Shown here piece after piece: positions 14,815 to 20,981 of a stretch of DNA of 20,981 nucleotides (within the stretch, counting starts at the first letter, position 1; each line of letters begins with the position of its first letter). The position numbers and the translations under genes are program-made. The stretch is from Rhodospirillales bacterium (GTDB taxonomy: Bacteria > Pseudomonadota > Alphaproteobacteria > Rhodospirillales > JAPHTL01), in contig JAPHTL010000291.1 in assembly GCA_026193355.1 (NCBI GenBank), positions 1-20,981 on the forward strand, written 5' to 3'. Under the pieces are notes generated by a model. That model searched no databases, was not told where the DNA came from, and saw only the letters and a program-made list of their open reading frames with translations.

Positions 14815-15741
14815 ATGATAAACGTCCTGACCCTGATCACCAATCCGAACGAGCCGGGGCTCGATGACGGCCTCGTTTCAGAGGTCGCTGCAGTGCTGGA
14901 TCGCCTCGGCGCCCATCCGGGCGAACCCGAATGGCTGGACCCGGAAATCGCCTGCGATCTGCCCTTTGAGGGCGTTGCCCCTGAAGATGCGCGCGCCGCC
15001 GCCCGCGAAGCCCTTCAGGGCTGGCCGGTGGATGTCATCGCACAAAAGGTGGACGGACGACGCAAGAAGCTTCTGATCGCGGATATGGATTCGACCATCG
15101 TCATCGGAGAGACCCTGGACGATCTTGCGGCATTCACCGGCCTCAAGGAGAGGGTCCAGCGCATTACGGAGCGCGCCATGAACGGCGAAGTCGGTTTTCG
15201 CGACGCCCTGATCGAACGGGTCGGGCTTCTGGCCGGACTTCCCGCCGATACGCTGGACAGGGCCATGGCCCTGGTGGAACTGACCCCCGGCGCGACAACA
15301 CTGGTCAGAACCATGCGCGCCAACGGTGCCTTTACCGCGCTGGTTTCCGGCGGCTTCACCTTCTTTACCGCCCGCGTGCGTGAAACAGTCGGGTTTCATC
15401 TTGATAAGGGAAATGTGCTGGAGATCGCCGATGGACGACTGACCGGCAGGGTGATCGAACCGATCGTCAACAAGGACACGAAGCTTGAAATGCTTCGCAC
15501 CCTGGCGGAACAGCGCGGCATCCCCCTTGGAGAAACAGCCGCCGTGGGCGACGGGGCCAACGACCTGCCGATGCTTCAGGCGGCGGGCCTTGGGCTGGCG
15601 TACCACGCAAAACCCGTTGTCATGTCGGGCGCGCGCCACCGGGTCGAGCATGGCGACCTGACGGCGCTTCTCTACGCGCAGGGATACCGGCGTGAAGACT
15701 TTGTCGATGGGAGCAATGGCGGGGATCAGTCGAGCGGGTAG
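14815..15741 (+). CDS. serB: Phosphoserine phosphatase SerB
   Basis: Final step of serine synthesis: hydrolyses O-phospho-L-serine to serine. A GTG immediately precedes the ATG at 14815, and the latter gives 308 residues. HAD-family motifs are complete: DMDST with nucleophile Asp90 and acid/base Asp92, VSGGFTFF for phosphate binding, NKDTKLEML with the motif-III lysine, and GDGANDLPML for Mg. A ~80-residue N-terminal regulatory-type domain precedes the HAD domain, as in many proteobacterial SerB proteins. It is the only plus-strand gene, has almost no 5' untranslated region, and its 3' end overlaps the convergent DUF1015 gene by 16 bp. Confidence 0.96.
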   Translation: MINVLTLITNPNEPGLDDGLVSEVAAVLDRLGAHPGEPEWLDPEIACDLPFEGVAPEDARAAAREALQGWPVDVIAQKVDGRRKKLLIADMDSTIVIGETLDDLAAFTGLKERVQRITERAMNGEVGFRDALIERVGLLAGLPADTLDRAMALVELTPGATTLVRTMRANGAFTALVSGGFTFFTARVRETVGFHLDKGNVLEIADGRLTGRVIEPIVNKDTKLEMLRTLAEQRGIPLGETAAVGDGANDLPMLQAAGLGLAYHAKPVVMSGARHRVEHGDLTALLYAQGYRREDFVDGSNGGDQSSG

Positions 15742-16970
15742 GACACCAGGCCGTCGGCCAGCTTGGGTTCGAACCAGGTAGACTTCGGCGGCATGATCGA
15801 ACCCGCATCGGCGACGGCGAGAAGATCATCAATGGATGTCGGGTAAAGGGCAAAGGCCGCGGCCCAGTCACCGGAATCGACCAGCCTTTCCAACTCGCCA
15901 AGCCCGCGGATACCGCCGACGAAATCGATCCGCGCATCACGACGCAAATCCTCGATCCCCAGCAGCGGCGAAAGAATCCTGTCGGTCAACAGGCTGACAT
16001 CAAGCCGCGCGACCGGGTCGCTTTCAGGCGGCATGGCTTCCCTGACGCGCAGCCGATACCATTTTCCCCGCAGATAAAGCCCAAGCTCCTGCGCGCGCGT
16101 GGGCTGCGCCCGCCCTGAAACGGTTTCGACGGAGAACGCCTCACCGATACGATCAAGAAACGCGGGGGCATCCATGCCGCCCAGATCGCGAACGATCCGG
16201 TTGTAATCCAGTATCCGCATCTGGTCGGTGGGAAAGGCCACGGCAAGGAAGGCCGAGGCCGCATCGTCCGGACCAGCCGACATGCCTGCGGCCACCCGTG
16301 ACGCCGCGGCGGAACGATGATGCCCATCGGCAATATAGAGAACGCCTTCCTCTTCGAAGGCGTCGGTCAGTTCTGCGATCCGTCCCTGATCGCCAACCAC
16401 CCACAGTTCATGGCGTACGCCATCATCGGCGGTAATGTCGTAGAGCGCCGGGTCGGACGTAACGTCGTCGACAACGCGCGTCACCGCATCAAGGGGGCGA
16501 TGCGTCAGAAAGACAGGCCCAGTCTGGGCAGCAACCGCCTCGATCTGGCGTACGCGGTCGTCTTCCTTGGCCGGACGGGTCAATTCGTGCTTGCGAATGA
16601 TGTTCTGGTCATACGCCGAAACAGATGCGCCGACGACCACTCCGGTCTGGGTGCGCCCTTCCATGGTCAGGCGATAGACGTAGTAGCAGGGCGTTTCATC
16701 GCGGATAAGAATCCCGTCCGCAACCATCGCGCGGAAGGCTTTTCCAGCCTGCGCATAGACCACATCGTCGTAGGGATCGGTTTCAGGCGGCAGGTCGATC
16801 TCGGCCTTGGAAACGTGAAGGAAGCTGAGCGGGTTTCCCGCCGCACGTTCGCGGGCCTCTTCACTGTTCAGAACGTCATAGGGAGGGGCCGCGACAAGCG
16901 CCGCTTTCTCCGGCACAGGACGCAGACCGCAGAAAGGCCGAACCAGTCCGGGAAACCTGGATTCCGACAT
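15726..16970 (-). CDS. DUF1015 family protein with D-G-H-H-R motif (possible serine kinase-like)
   Basis: A 414-residue soluble protein of the DUF1015 family, whose biochemical role I do not know to be settled. Family landmarks are the N-terminal RPFCGLRPVP and AAPPYDVLNSEEAR, HELTRPAKEDDR at 128-139, TGPVFLTH near 150-157, and IADGHHRSAAASR with D-G-H-H-R at 215-219. A comparable D-G-H-H-R motif is, as I recall, part of the active site of ParB/sulfiredoxin-fold free serine kinases (SerK, SbnI). Together with the tail-to-tail overlap with serB this suggests phosphoserine metabolism, but that is inference. AAGGAG lies eleven bases before the ATG. No truncation or frameshift is seen. Confidence 0.85.
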   Translation of the reverse strand: MSESRFPGLVRPFCGLRPVPEKAALVAAPPYDVLNSEEARERAAGNPLSFLHVSKAEIDLPPETDPYDDVVYAQAGKAFRAMVADGILIRDETPCYYVYRLTMEGRTQTGVVVGASVSAYDQNIIRKHELTRPAKEDDRVRQIEAVAAQTGPVFLTHRPLDAVTRVVDDVTSDPALYDITADDGVRHELWVVGDQGRIAELTDAFEEEGVLYIADGHHRSAAASRVAAGMSAGPDDAASAFLAVAFPTDQMRILDYNRIVRDLGGMDAPAFLDRIGEAFSVETVSGRAQPTRAQELGLYLRGKWYRLRVREAMPPESDPVARLDVSLLTDRILSPLLGIEDLRRDARIDFVGGIRGLGELERLVDSGDWAAAFALYPTSIDDLLAVADAGSIMPPKSTWFEPKLADGLVSYPLD

Positions 16971-17019
16971 GACCTTTCTTTCTCCTTATATATCTGGTTG
17001 CTGGCTTGCGAACGAAACA

Positions 17020-17055
17020 GGGCGGGGCGTCGGCGCGATGGCCGGTGCCCCGCCC
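17020..17055 (-). terminator. Terminator hairpin after trpB2
   Basis: GGGCGGGGC (17020-17028) and GCCCCGCCC (17047-17055) form a perfect 9-bp stem with an inner CGGC/GCCG pairing. On the minus strand it lies about 15 bp after the trpB2 stop and is followed by TGTTTCGTTC, a poor U run. On the plus strand it is followed by CTTTT. Termination of trpB2 is the likely role, and it separates trpB2 from the DUF1015 gene. Confidence 0.6.
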
Positions 17056-17071
17056 CTTTTCATGGACAGAC

Positions 17072-18439
17072 TTACTCGGCGGCCACGTTCGGCAGATCGG
17101 CAAGAGCGCGTTCCAGCTCCGCCGGATCGTAATCGCGGTCTTCCAGATTGCCCGCGAAGTAGTCCGTGTAGGCCTGCATGTCGAAGTGGCCGTGACCCGA
17201 AAGGTTGAAGAGAATGGTTCGCGACGTCCCTTCCTCCTTGCACTTCAGGGCCTCGACCACCGCATGCTTGACCGCATGGGTGGATTCCGGCGCGGGAACG
17301 ATGCCTTCGGCGCGGGCGAAATCGACAGCCGCCTTGAAGCACTCCGTCTGGTGGTAGGCGACCGCTTCGACAAGGCCCAGTTCCTTGATGTGGCTGACCA
17401 GCGGCGCCATGCCGTGGTAACGCAGACCGCCCGCATGGACCGGCGGCGGGACAAACGAGTTGCCCAGCGTGTGCATCTTGACCAACGGCGTCAGGTGGCC
17501 CGTATCGCCGAAATCGTAGGCGTACTTGCCCCTGGTCAGGGTCGGACAGGCCGTCGGCTCGACCGCGACGATCCGCATGTCCTTTCCGCCGCGCAGCTTC
17601 TGCCCGAGGAACGGGAAGGCGATGCCGGCGAAATTGCTGCCGCCGCCCGCACAACCGATGACCACATCTGGGTAATCGCCGGCCATCTCCATCTGGGCGA
17701 TGGCTTCCTGTCCGATCACCGTCTGGTGCAGAAGGACGTGGTTGAGCACGCTTCCCAACGCGTAGTGGGTATCGGCGTTCTTCGCGGCGACCTCGACGGC
17801 CTCGGAAATCGCGATGCCGAGGCTACCCGTCGAGTCAGGAGTAGCCGCCAAAACAGCACGCCCGGCATCTGTCTCGGTGCTCGGGCTGGCGACGCAACGC
17901 GCGCCATAGGCTTCCATCAGGGCCCGGCGATAGGGCTTTTGCTGGAAAGACACCTTGACCATGTAGACATCGACCTGAATGCCGAAAATCGATCCAGCAT
18001 AGGCCAGCGACGACCCCCACTGCCCGGCGCCCGTTTCCGTCGAGATCTTCGTGATGCCCTCTTCCTTGTTGTAGAAGGCCTGCGGCACCGCCGTGTTGGG
18101 CTTGTGGCTGCCCGACGGGCTGACGCCCTCGTACTTGTAGTAGATCTTCGCTGGCGTATCGAGGAAGCGTTCAAGACGGCGCGCACGATACAGCGGCGCG
18201 GGACGCCACTGGCGGTAGACCTCACGAACGGGTCCGGGAATTTCAATTTCGCGCTCGGCGCTGACTTCCTGGCCGATCAGGGCCATCGGGAACAGCGGCG
18301 CAAGATCATCCGGGCCAATCGGCTGTCCGGTTCCCGGATGGAGCGGCGGCGCCATCGGAGCGGGCAGGTCGGCCGCGATATTGTACCAGAACTTCGGTAT
18401 CAGGTTTTCCTCAAGAACGTATTTTACCTGGTCGGTCAT
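17072..18439 (-). CDS. TrpB2-type tryptophan synthase beta chain (stand-alone)
   Basis: Pyridoxal-phosphate enzyme joining indole to an activated serine to make tryptophan. The frame opens at 18478, but GGAG eight bases before the ATG at 18439 supports a 455-residue protein (MTDQVKYVLEE...). The cofactor lysine is Lys113 in GSHKPN, the catalytic Glu135 is in ETGAGQWG, and phosphate-binding GGGSN and C-terminal NLSGHGHFDM are present. The tryptophan at 141, where TrpB1 has histidine, and the long N-terminal extension are TrpB2 features from family knowledge. No trpA or other trp gene is adjacent, as usual for TrpB2, which works without TrpA. Some archaeal TrpB2 enzymes use O-phosphoserine; whether this one does is unknown. 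Database names often read 'TrpB-like pyridoxal phosphate-dependent enzyme'. Confidence 0.93.
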   Translation of the reverse strand: MTDQVKYVLEENLIPKFWYNIAADLPAPMAPPLHPGTGQPIGPDDLAPLFPMALIGQEVSAEREIEIPGPVREVYRQWRPAPLYRARRLERFLDTPAKIYYKYEGVSPSGSHKPNTAVPQAFYNKEEGITKISTETGAGQWGSSLAYAGSIFGIQVDVYMVKVSFQQKPYRRALMEAYGARCVASPSTETDAGRAVLAATPDSTGSLGIAISEAVEVAAKNADTHYALGSVLNHVLLHQTVIGQEAIAQMEMAGDYPDVVIGCAGGGSNFAGIAFPFLGQKLRGGKDMRIVAVEPTACPTLTRGKYAYDFGDTGHLTPLVKMHTLGNSFVPPPVHAGGLRYHGMAPLVSHIKELGLVEAVAYHQTECFKAAVDFARAEGIVPAPESTHAVKHAVVEALKCKEEGTSRTILFNLSGHGHFDMQAYTDYFAGNLEDRDYDPAELERALADLPNVAAE

Positions 18440-18558
18440 TTTGTTTTCTCCCCTGTCCACCCCAGAAAAGGACGGCATATCATGTCTCGGTCCAGACCCT
18501 AGCGCGAGTCGCGGGAATTTTCCAGAAGCGTGGGACTTGAATCGCCGATATCGCGAAC

Positions 18559-18587
18559 AAAAAAAGCGGCGTCCTTCCGGACGCCGC
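18559..18587 (-). terminator. Intrinsic terminator of the degP-like gene
   Basis: GCGGCGTCC (18566-18574) and GGACGCCGC (18579-18587) form a 9-bp perfect stem with a TTCC/GGAA tetraloop, followed on the minus strand by seven Ts (18565-18559). It lies 26 bp after the protease stop. The plus-strand side also has a T run, so it could act in both directions. Confidence 0.9.
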
Positions 18588-18613
18588 CTCTTTTTCAGTC
18601 ACTGCCGTCTAGA

Positions 18614-20185
18614 TCAACCTTTGGCAAGCCTCAGGGCCACGAACCGCAAGCCGCCCTGACCTTCGATCAGAAGCAGTACGGATTTAAGGCCCGCCTTTCT
18701 GGCCTTCTCGATCCTGGCCTCGACATCGGCGATCGCCGCGACCTTCTCCTGTCCGATTTCGACGATCAGATCACCCGGACGGATACCCTTCTCGGCCGCA
18801 GGTCCTTCGCCATTGACCTCGATGATAACCACGCCATCCGCCTCTTCGCTGAGACCGAAACGTTCGCGCAGTTCCGTGGTGACTCCAGAAACCGTCAGGC
18901 CAAGGGCATCAACGGTCTTCTCGGTGCGCGCCGGGCTTCCCTTCTGCGAAGGCGCAATAGCGGCGACCTTCTCTTCGGAAAGCTCTCCAACCGTCACCTT
19001 GAGGCTCGCTTCCTTGCCGTCACGCCAGACCTTGACGGTCGCGGGTTCCCCAATCTTCGTTTCAGCGACGATACGTGGCAGCTTCCGCATTTCGGTGATG
19101 GCGCGCTTGTTAAACTCAAGGATAACGTCGCCGGGTTTGAGCCCTGCCTTGGCGGCCGGACTGTCATCCGCGACACCGGCGACAAGAGCGCCCTGCGCCT
19201 TGGCCAGCCCGAGGCTTTCGGCAATTTCATCGGTAACCGTCTGGATCCTGACGCCGAGCCAGCCGCGACGGACACGACCTTCCTCAATCAACTGGTTCAC
19301 GATCGGTTGGGCCACGGCCGCCGGCACCGAGAAGCCAATGCCGACGCTTCCGCCGGACATGGAATAGATCAGCGTGTTCACGCCGATGACCTCGCCGTCC
19401 ATGTTGAACAGCGGCCCGCCGGAATTGCCCTTGTTGATGGGGGCGTCGGTCTGGATGAAATCATCGTAGCGGCCGGCGTTGATGTCACGCCCACGTGCAG
19501 AAATAATGCCCGCCGTAACCGTGCTGCCGAGGCCAAAGGGATTGCCGATGGCCAGCACCCATTCGCCGACCCGCGCCTTGTCCGAATCGCCGAACTTCAT
19601 GGGAACCAGCTTGCGATCGCCGACGTCGATCTTCAGCACCGCAATATCGGTATCCGGATCGCGCCCGACCAGTTCGGCCTTGAACATGGTGTCGTCGTTC
19701 ATGACAACCGTAATCTCGTCCGAATCCGCGATCACGTGATTGTTGGTGACGACGTATCCCTTGGCGTCAATGATGAAACCAGAACCGAGAGACACGGGCC
19801 GCTGACGGCGCTGGGGTGTCTGGTTGCGTTCGAAGAAATCCTTGAAGAACTCCTCAAACGGCGAGCCGGGCGGGAACTGGAAACCTTCCGGGCCACCCTG
19901 TGGACCCTGTTGCCCATGGGGGCCTTGCGGACCCGGCGCCATCTGCGTGGTCGAGGAGATGGTGACCACCGACGGGATCAGCTTTTCCGCAAGATCGGAG
20001 AAACCGTTTGGAACCGGCCGCGCCTGGGCAAGCGTGGAAGCAAGCATGACGGCGGCGACCACCATCGCGGTCGTGATCCAGACAAGCATGCCGTGATGGG
20101 CGCGCTCGCGGGTGATGGCGTGACCGACCTGCGCCGTCTGCCGGGAACGGGAGTATAAACGATTGTAGTTCTTGAATGCCTGCAC
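18614..20185 (-). CDS. DegP/HtrA-family (Do-like) periplasmic serine endoprotease
   Basis: Envelope quality-control protease and chaperone. Numbered from the first of two consecutive GTG codons (20188), the catalytic triad is His151 (NNHVIA), Asp181 (PDTDIAVL) and Ser256 (GNSGGPL). Two PDZ domains follow, about 285-375 (RRGWLGVRIQ..., GLKPGDVI) and 415-515 (GIRPGDLI). A basic N-terminus of about 33 residues precedes a hydrophobic segment (34-55) ending LAQA, either a long signal peptide or an anchor. The mature start has a flexible Gly/Pro/Gln-rich loop (85-110). GGAG is seven bases before the second GTG, used here, and four before the first. The hflC, DUF2065, protease order is a common alphaproteobacterial arrangement. 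It could equally be annotated mucD or degQ-like. Confidence 0.94.
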   Translation of the reverse strand: MQAFKNYNRLYSRSRQTAQVGHAITRERAHHGMLVWITTAMVVAAVMLASTLAQARPVPNGFSDLAEKLIPSVVTISSTTQMAPGPQGPHGQQGPQGGPEGFQFPPGSPFEEFFKDFFERNQTPQRRQRPVSLGSGFIIDAKGYVVTNNHVIADSDEITVVMNDDTMFKAELVGRDPDTDIAVLKIDVGDRKLVPMKFGDSDKARVGEWVLAIGNPFGLGSTVTAGIISARGRDINAGRYDDFIQTDAPINKGNSGGPLFNMDGEVIGVNTLIYSMSGGSVGIGFSVPAAVAQPIVNQLIEEGRVRRGWLGVRIQTVTDEIAESLGLAKAQGALVAGVADDSPAAKAGLKPGDVILEFNKRAITEMRKLPRIVAETKIGEPATVKVWRDGKEASLKVTVGELSEEKVAAIAPSQKGSPARTEKTVDALGLTVSGVTTELRERFGLSEEADGVVIIEVNGEGPAAEKGIRPGDLIVEIGQEKVAAIADVEARIEKARKAGLKSVLLLIEGQGGLRFVALRLAKG

Positions 20186-20265
20186 CACTGCTCTCCGATT
20201 GCCTGTTTTCCGATGTCGACGTTAGATCAGGGCCATAACGACCGCAAAGAAATTCACCCCATCCG

Positions 20266-20294
20266 CATGTAGTCCTCTGCCGAGACGCGATCAA
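20266..20294 (-). promoter_or_regulatory. Weak candidate promoter for the degP-like gene
   Basis: In the 198-bp gap upstream of the protease, minus-strand CTTGATC contains TTGATC (20294-20289), followed after 17 bp by TACATG (20271-20266). The CTTGA start recalls heat-shock sigma-32 -35 boxes, but the -10 is poor by either consensus. Confidence 0.25.
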
Positions 20295-20367
20295 GGGCCG
20301 GAAATTCGTTCCGGGGGTTGGTTTATGCAGGCAGAGTGTGGTGAAAATGCGGCGGTCGCGCAGATTT

Positions 20368-20394
20368 TATCCGCTTCTATCCGCTTCTATCCGC
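20368..20394 (-). repeat. 10-bp tandem repeat over the DUF2065 stop codon
   Basis: 2.7 perfect copies of TATCCGCTTC (plus strand). The minus-strand TAG stop of the DUF2065 gene (20389-20387) lies within the array. A change in copy number would move sequence beyond the stop only. Confidence 0.85.
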
Positions 20395-20572
20395 GGGCCA
20401 ACCAGACAATGACGACACCCACACAGGCCGCCACAAGACCGACAGCGCGAAGAGCTGCGTCGGGCTGGCCGAGAACCTGCGCCATCATTCGTTTCATCCT
20501 GTCCGGAAAAAGGGCGTAGAGAATACCCTCAATCGCTATCGCAAGGCCCAACGCCGCAAGCAGATCGGTCAT
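20387..20572 (-). CDS. DUF2065 family small inner-membrane protein
   Basis: A 61-residue protein with two hydrophobic segments (about 1-19 and 41-58) around a basic, amphipathic middle (FPDRMKRMMAQVLGQPDAALR). Its pattern MTDLLAALGLAIAIEGILYA...GLVAACVGVVIVWLARG matches DUF2065 proteins (YjeT-like), commonly found next to hflC. Function is unknown. The ATG is preceded closely by GGGAG. It lies between hflC and the protease gene and may modulate the HflKC-FtsH membrane complex, which is only a neighbourhood guess. Confidence 0.88.
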   Translation of the reverse strand: MTDLLAALGLAIAIEGILYALFPDRMKRMMAQVLGQPDAALRAVGLVAACVGVVIVWLARG

Positions 20573-20592
20573 AGGCTCCCCCCGAAAATGGA

Positions 20593-20622
20593 AACGGCCC
20601 CCGCCTTGTGACGGGGGCCGTT
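20593..20622 (-). terminator. Hairpin between hflC and the DUF2065 gene
   Basis: AACGGCCCCCG (20593-20603) and CGGGGGCCGTT (20612-20622) form a perfect 11-bp stem with an 8-nt loop. On the minus strand it is followed by TTTCCATTTTC, a broken U run. It lies 13 bp after the hflC stop, so it probably ends or reduces hflKC transcription before the small downstream gene. Confidence 0.7.
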
Positions 20623-20635
20623 CCGATAGGCGCCG

Positions 20636-20981
20636 TTATTTCTTTTCGGAACCACGTTTTCCTGACCGGTCCCCAAAGAAGCGGAAGAAGTCGCTATTGG
20701 GGGACAGAACCATCGTCATGTCACCGCCAAGCGCTTCCTTGTAAGCCTCCATGGAGCGCAGGAAGGCGAAGAATTCCGGATCACGCCCGTAGGCATCGCC
20801 GAGAATTCTGTTGCGTTCGGCATTGCCGTCACCGATCAGGATGTTGGCTGTTTTACCAGCCTCGGCCACGATAACCGTTCTCGTCCTGTCGGCTTCCGCC
20901 GTAATGCGCTGCTTGATTTCATCGCCCTCGGCGCGCAGGAGGTTCGCTTCCCTCTCACGTTCCGAACGCATGCGATCATAG
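20636..20981 (-). CDS. hflC: HflC, C-terminal part (5' end beyond window)
   Basis: Membrane SPFH/prohibitin-family protein that with HflK surrounds and modulates the FtsH protease. Only the last 114 codons are in the window. They begin in YDRMRSEREREANLLRAEG, part of the long charged coiled-coil region. The typical HflC block GDGNAERNRILGDAYGRDPEFFAFLRSMEAYKEAL and SPNSDFFRFF follow, in pieces shown here only as landmarks: GDAYGRDPEFFAF and SPNSDFFRFF. The tail is basic and ends SEKK. DUF2065 and a DegP-like protease downstream confirm the hflK-hflC context. Confidence 0.93.
   Translation of the reverse strand, partial: YDRMRSEREREANLLRAEGDEIKQRITAEADRTRTVIVAEAGKTANILIGDGNAERNRILGDAYGRDPEFFAFLRSMEAYKEALGGDMTMVLSPNSDFFRFFGDRSGKRGSEKK

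Noticed and set aside
17006..18502. 498-residue plus-strand open frame opposite trpB2
   Set aside because: It is a shadow of the trpB2 coding strand, rich in Arg, His and Asp as expected from reversed high-GC codons.
18530..20158. 542-residue plus-strand open frame opposite the protease gene
   Set aside because: It is antisense to a complete DegP-like gene with triad and PDZ domains and shows no family motif of its own.

Overview
The window looks like a stretch of core chromosome from a GC-rich (roughly 60% by eye) alphaproteobacterium. The gene order (hflC, DUF2065, degP-like protease, trpB2, serB / miaA, ilvB-ilvN-ilvC, leuA, mreB-C-D, PBP2, rodA) and the protein styles resemble Rhodospirillales-type genomes. 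That placement is inference from gene content, not a database match. Every gene except serB is on the minus strand, so the text below follows transcription from right to left. No tRNA, rRNA, CRISPR array, insertion sequence or phage gene was seen.

Right end (20981 to 17072): the 3' part of hflC, a small DUF2065 membrane protein, and a DegP/HtrA-family periplasmic protease with two PDZ domains ending in a strong intrinsic terminator. Then comes a stand-alone TrpB2-type tryptophan synthase beta chain with no trpA beside it. Middle right (16970 to 13828): a DUF1015 protein carrying a D-G-H-H-R motif converges on, and overlaps by 16 bp, the plus-strand serB (phosphoserine phosphatase). serB diverges from miaA (tRNA dimethylallyltransferase) across only about 30 bp, and its promoter predicts a leaderless or nearly leaderless serB mRNA.

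Middle (13736 to 8305): branched-chain amino-acid synthesis. ilvB, ilvN and ilvC form one operon with its own promoter at the 3' end of miaA and an intrinsic terminator after ilvC. leuA follows as a separate unit with a ~290-nt leader. That leader encodes a 42-residue peptide, too short for ordinary ORF calling, with five Leu codons in twelve. It runs straight into a GC-rich stem-loop followed by a short U run, which looks like a leucine attenuator.

Left (8189 to 1): the elongasome operon mreB-mreC-mreD-mrdA(PBP2)-mrdB(rodA), with 1-bp gaps or overlaps from mreD to rodA. It is followed by a tandem universal stress protein and, 1 bp later, a type-II P-type cation ATPase that runs off the left edge. 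The ATPase membrane motif resembles Na,K-ATPase-type pumps more than SERCA-type ones.

Most of the window is ordinary housekeeping. The points most worth a second look are the leuA leader RNA, the glutamate that replaces the usual Mg-binding aspartate of the thiamine-diphosphate motif in IlvB, and the serB/DUF1015/trpB2 neighbourhood, which may converge on O-phosphoserine.
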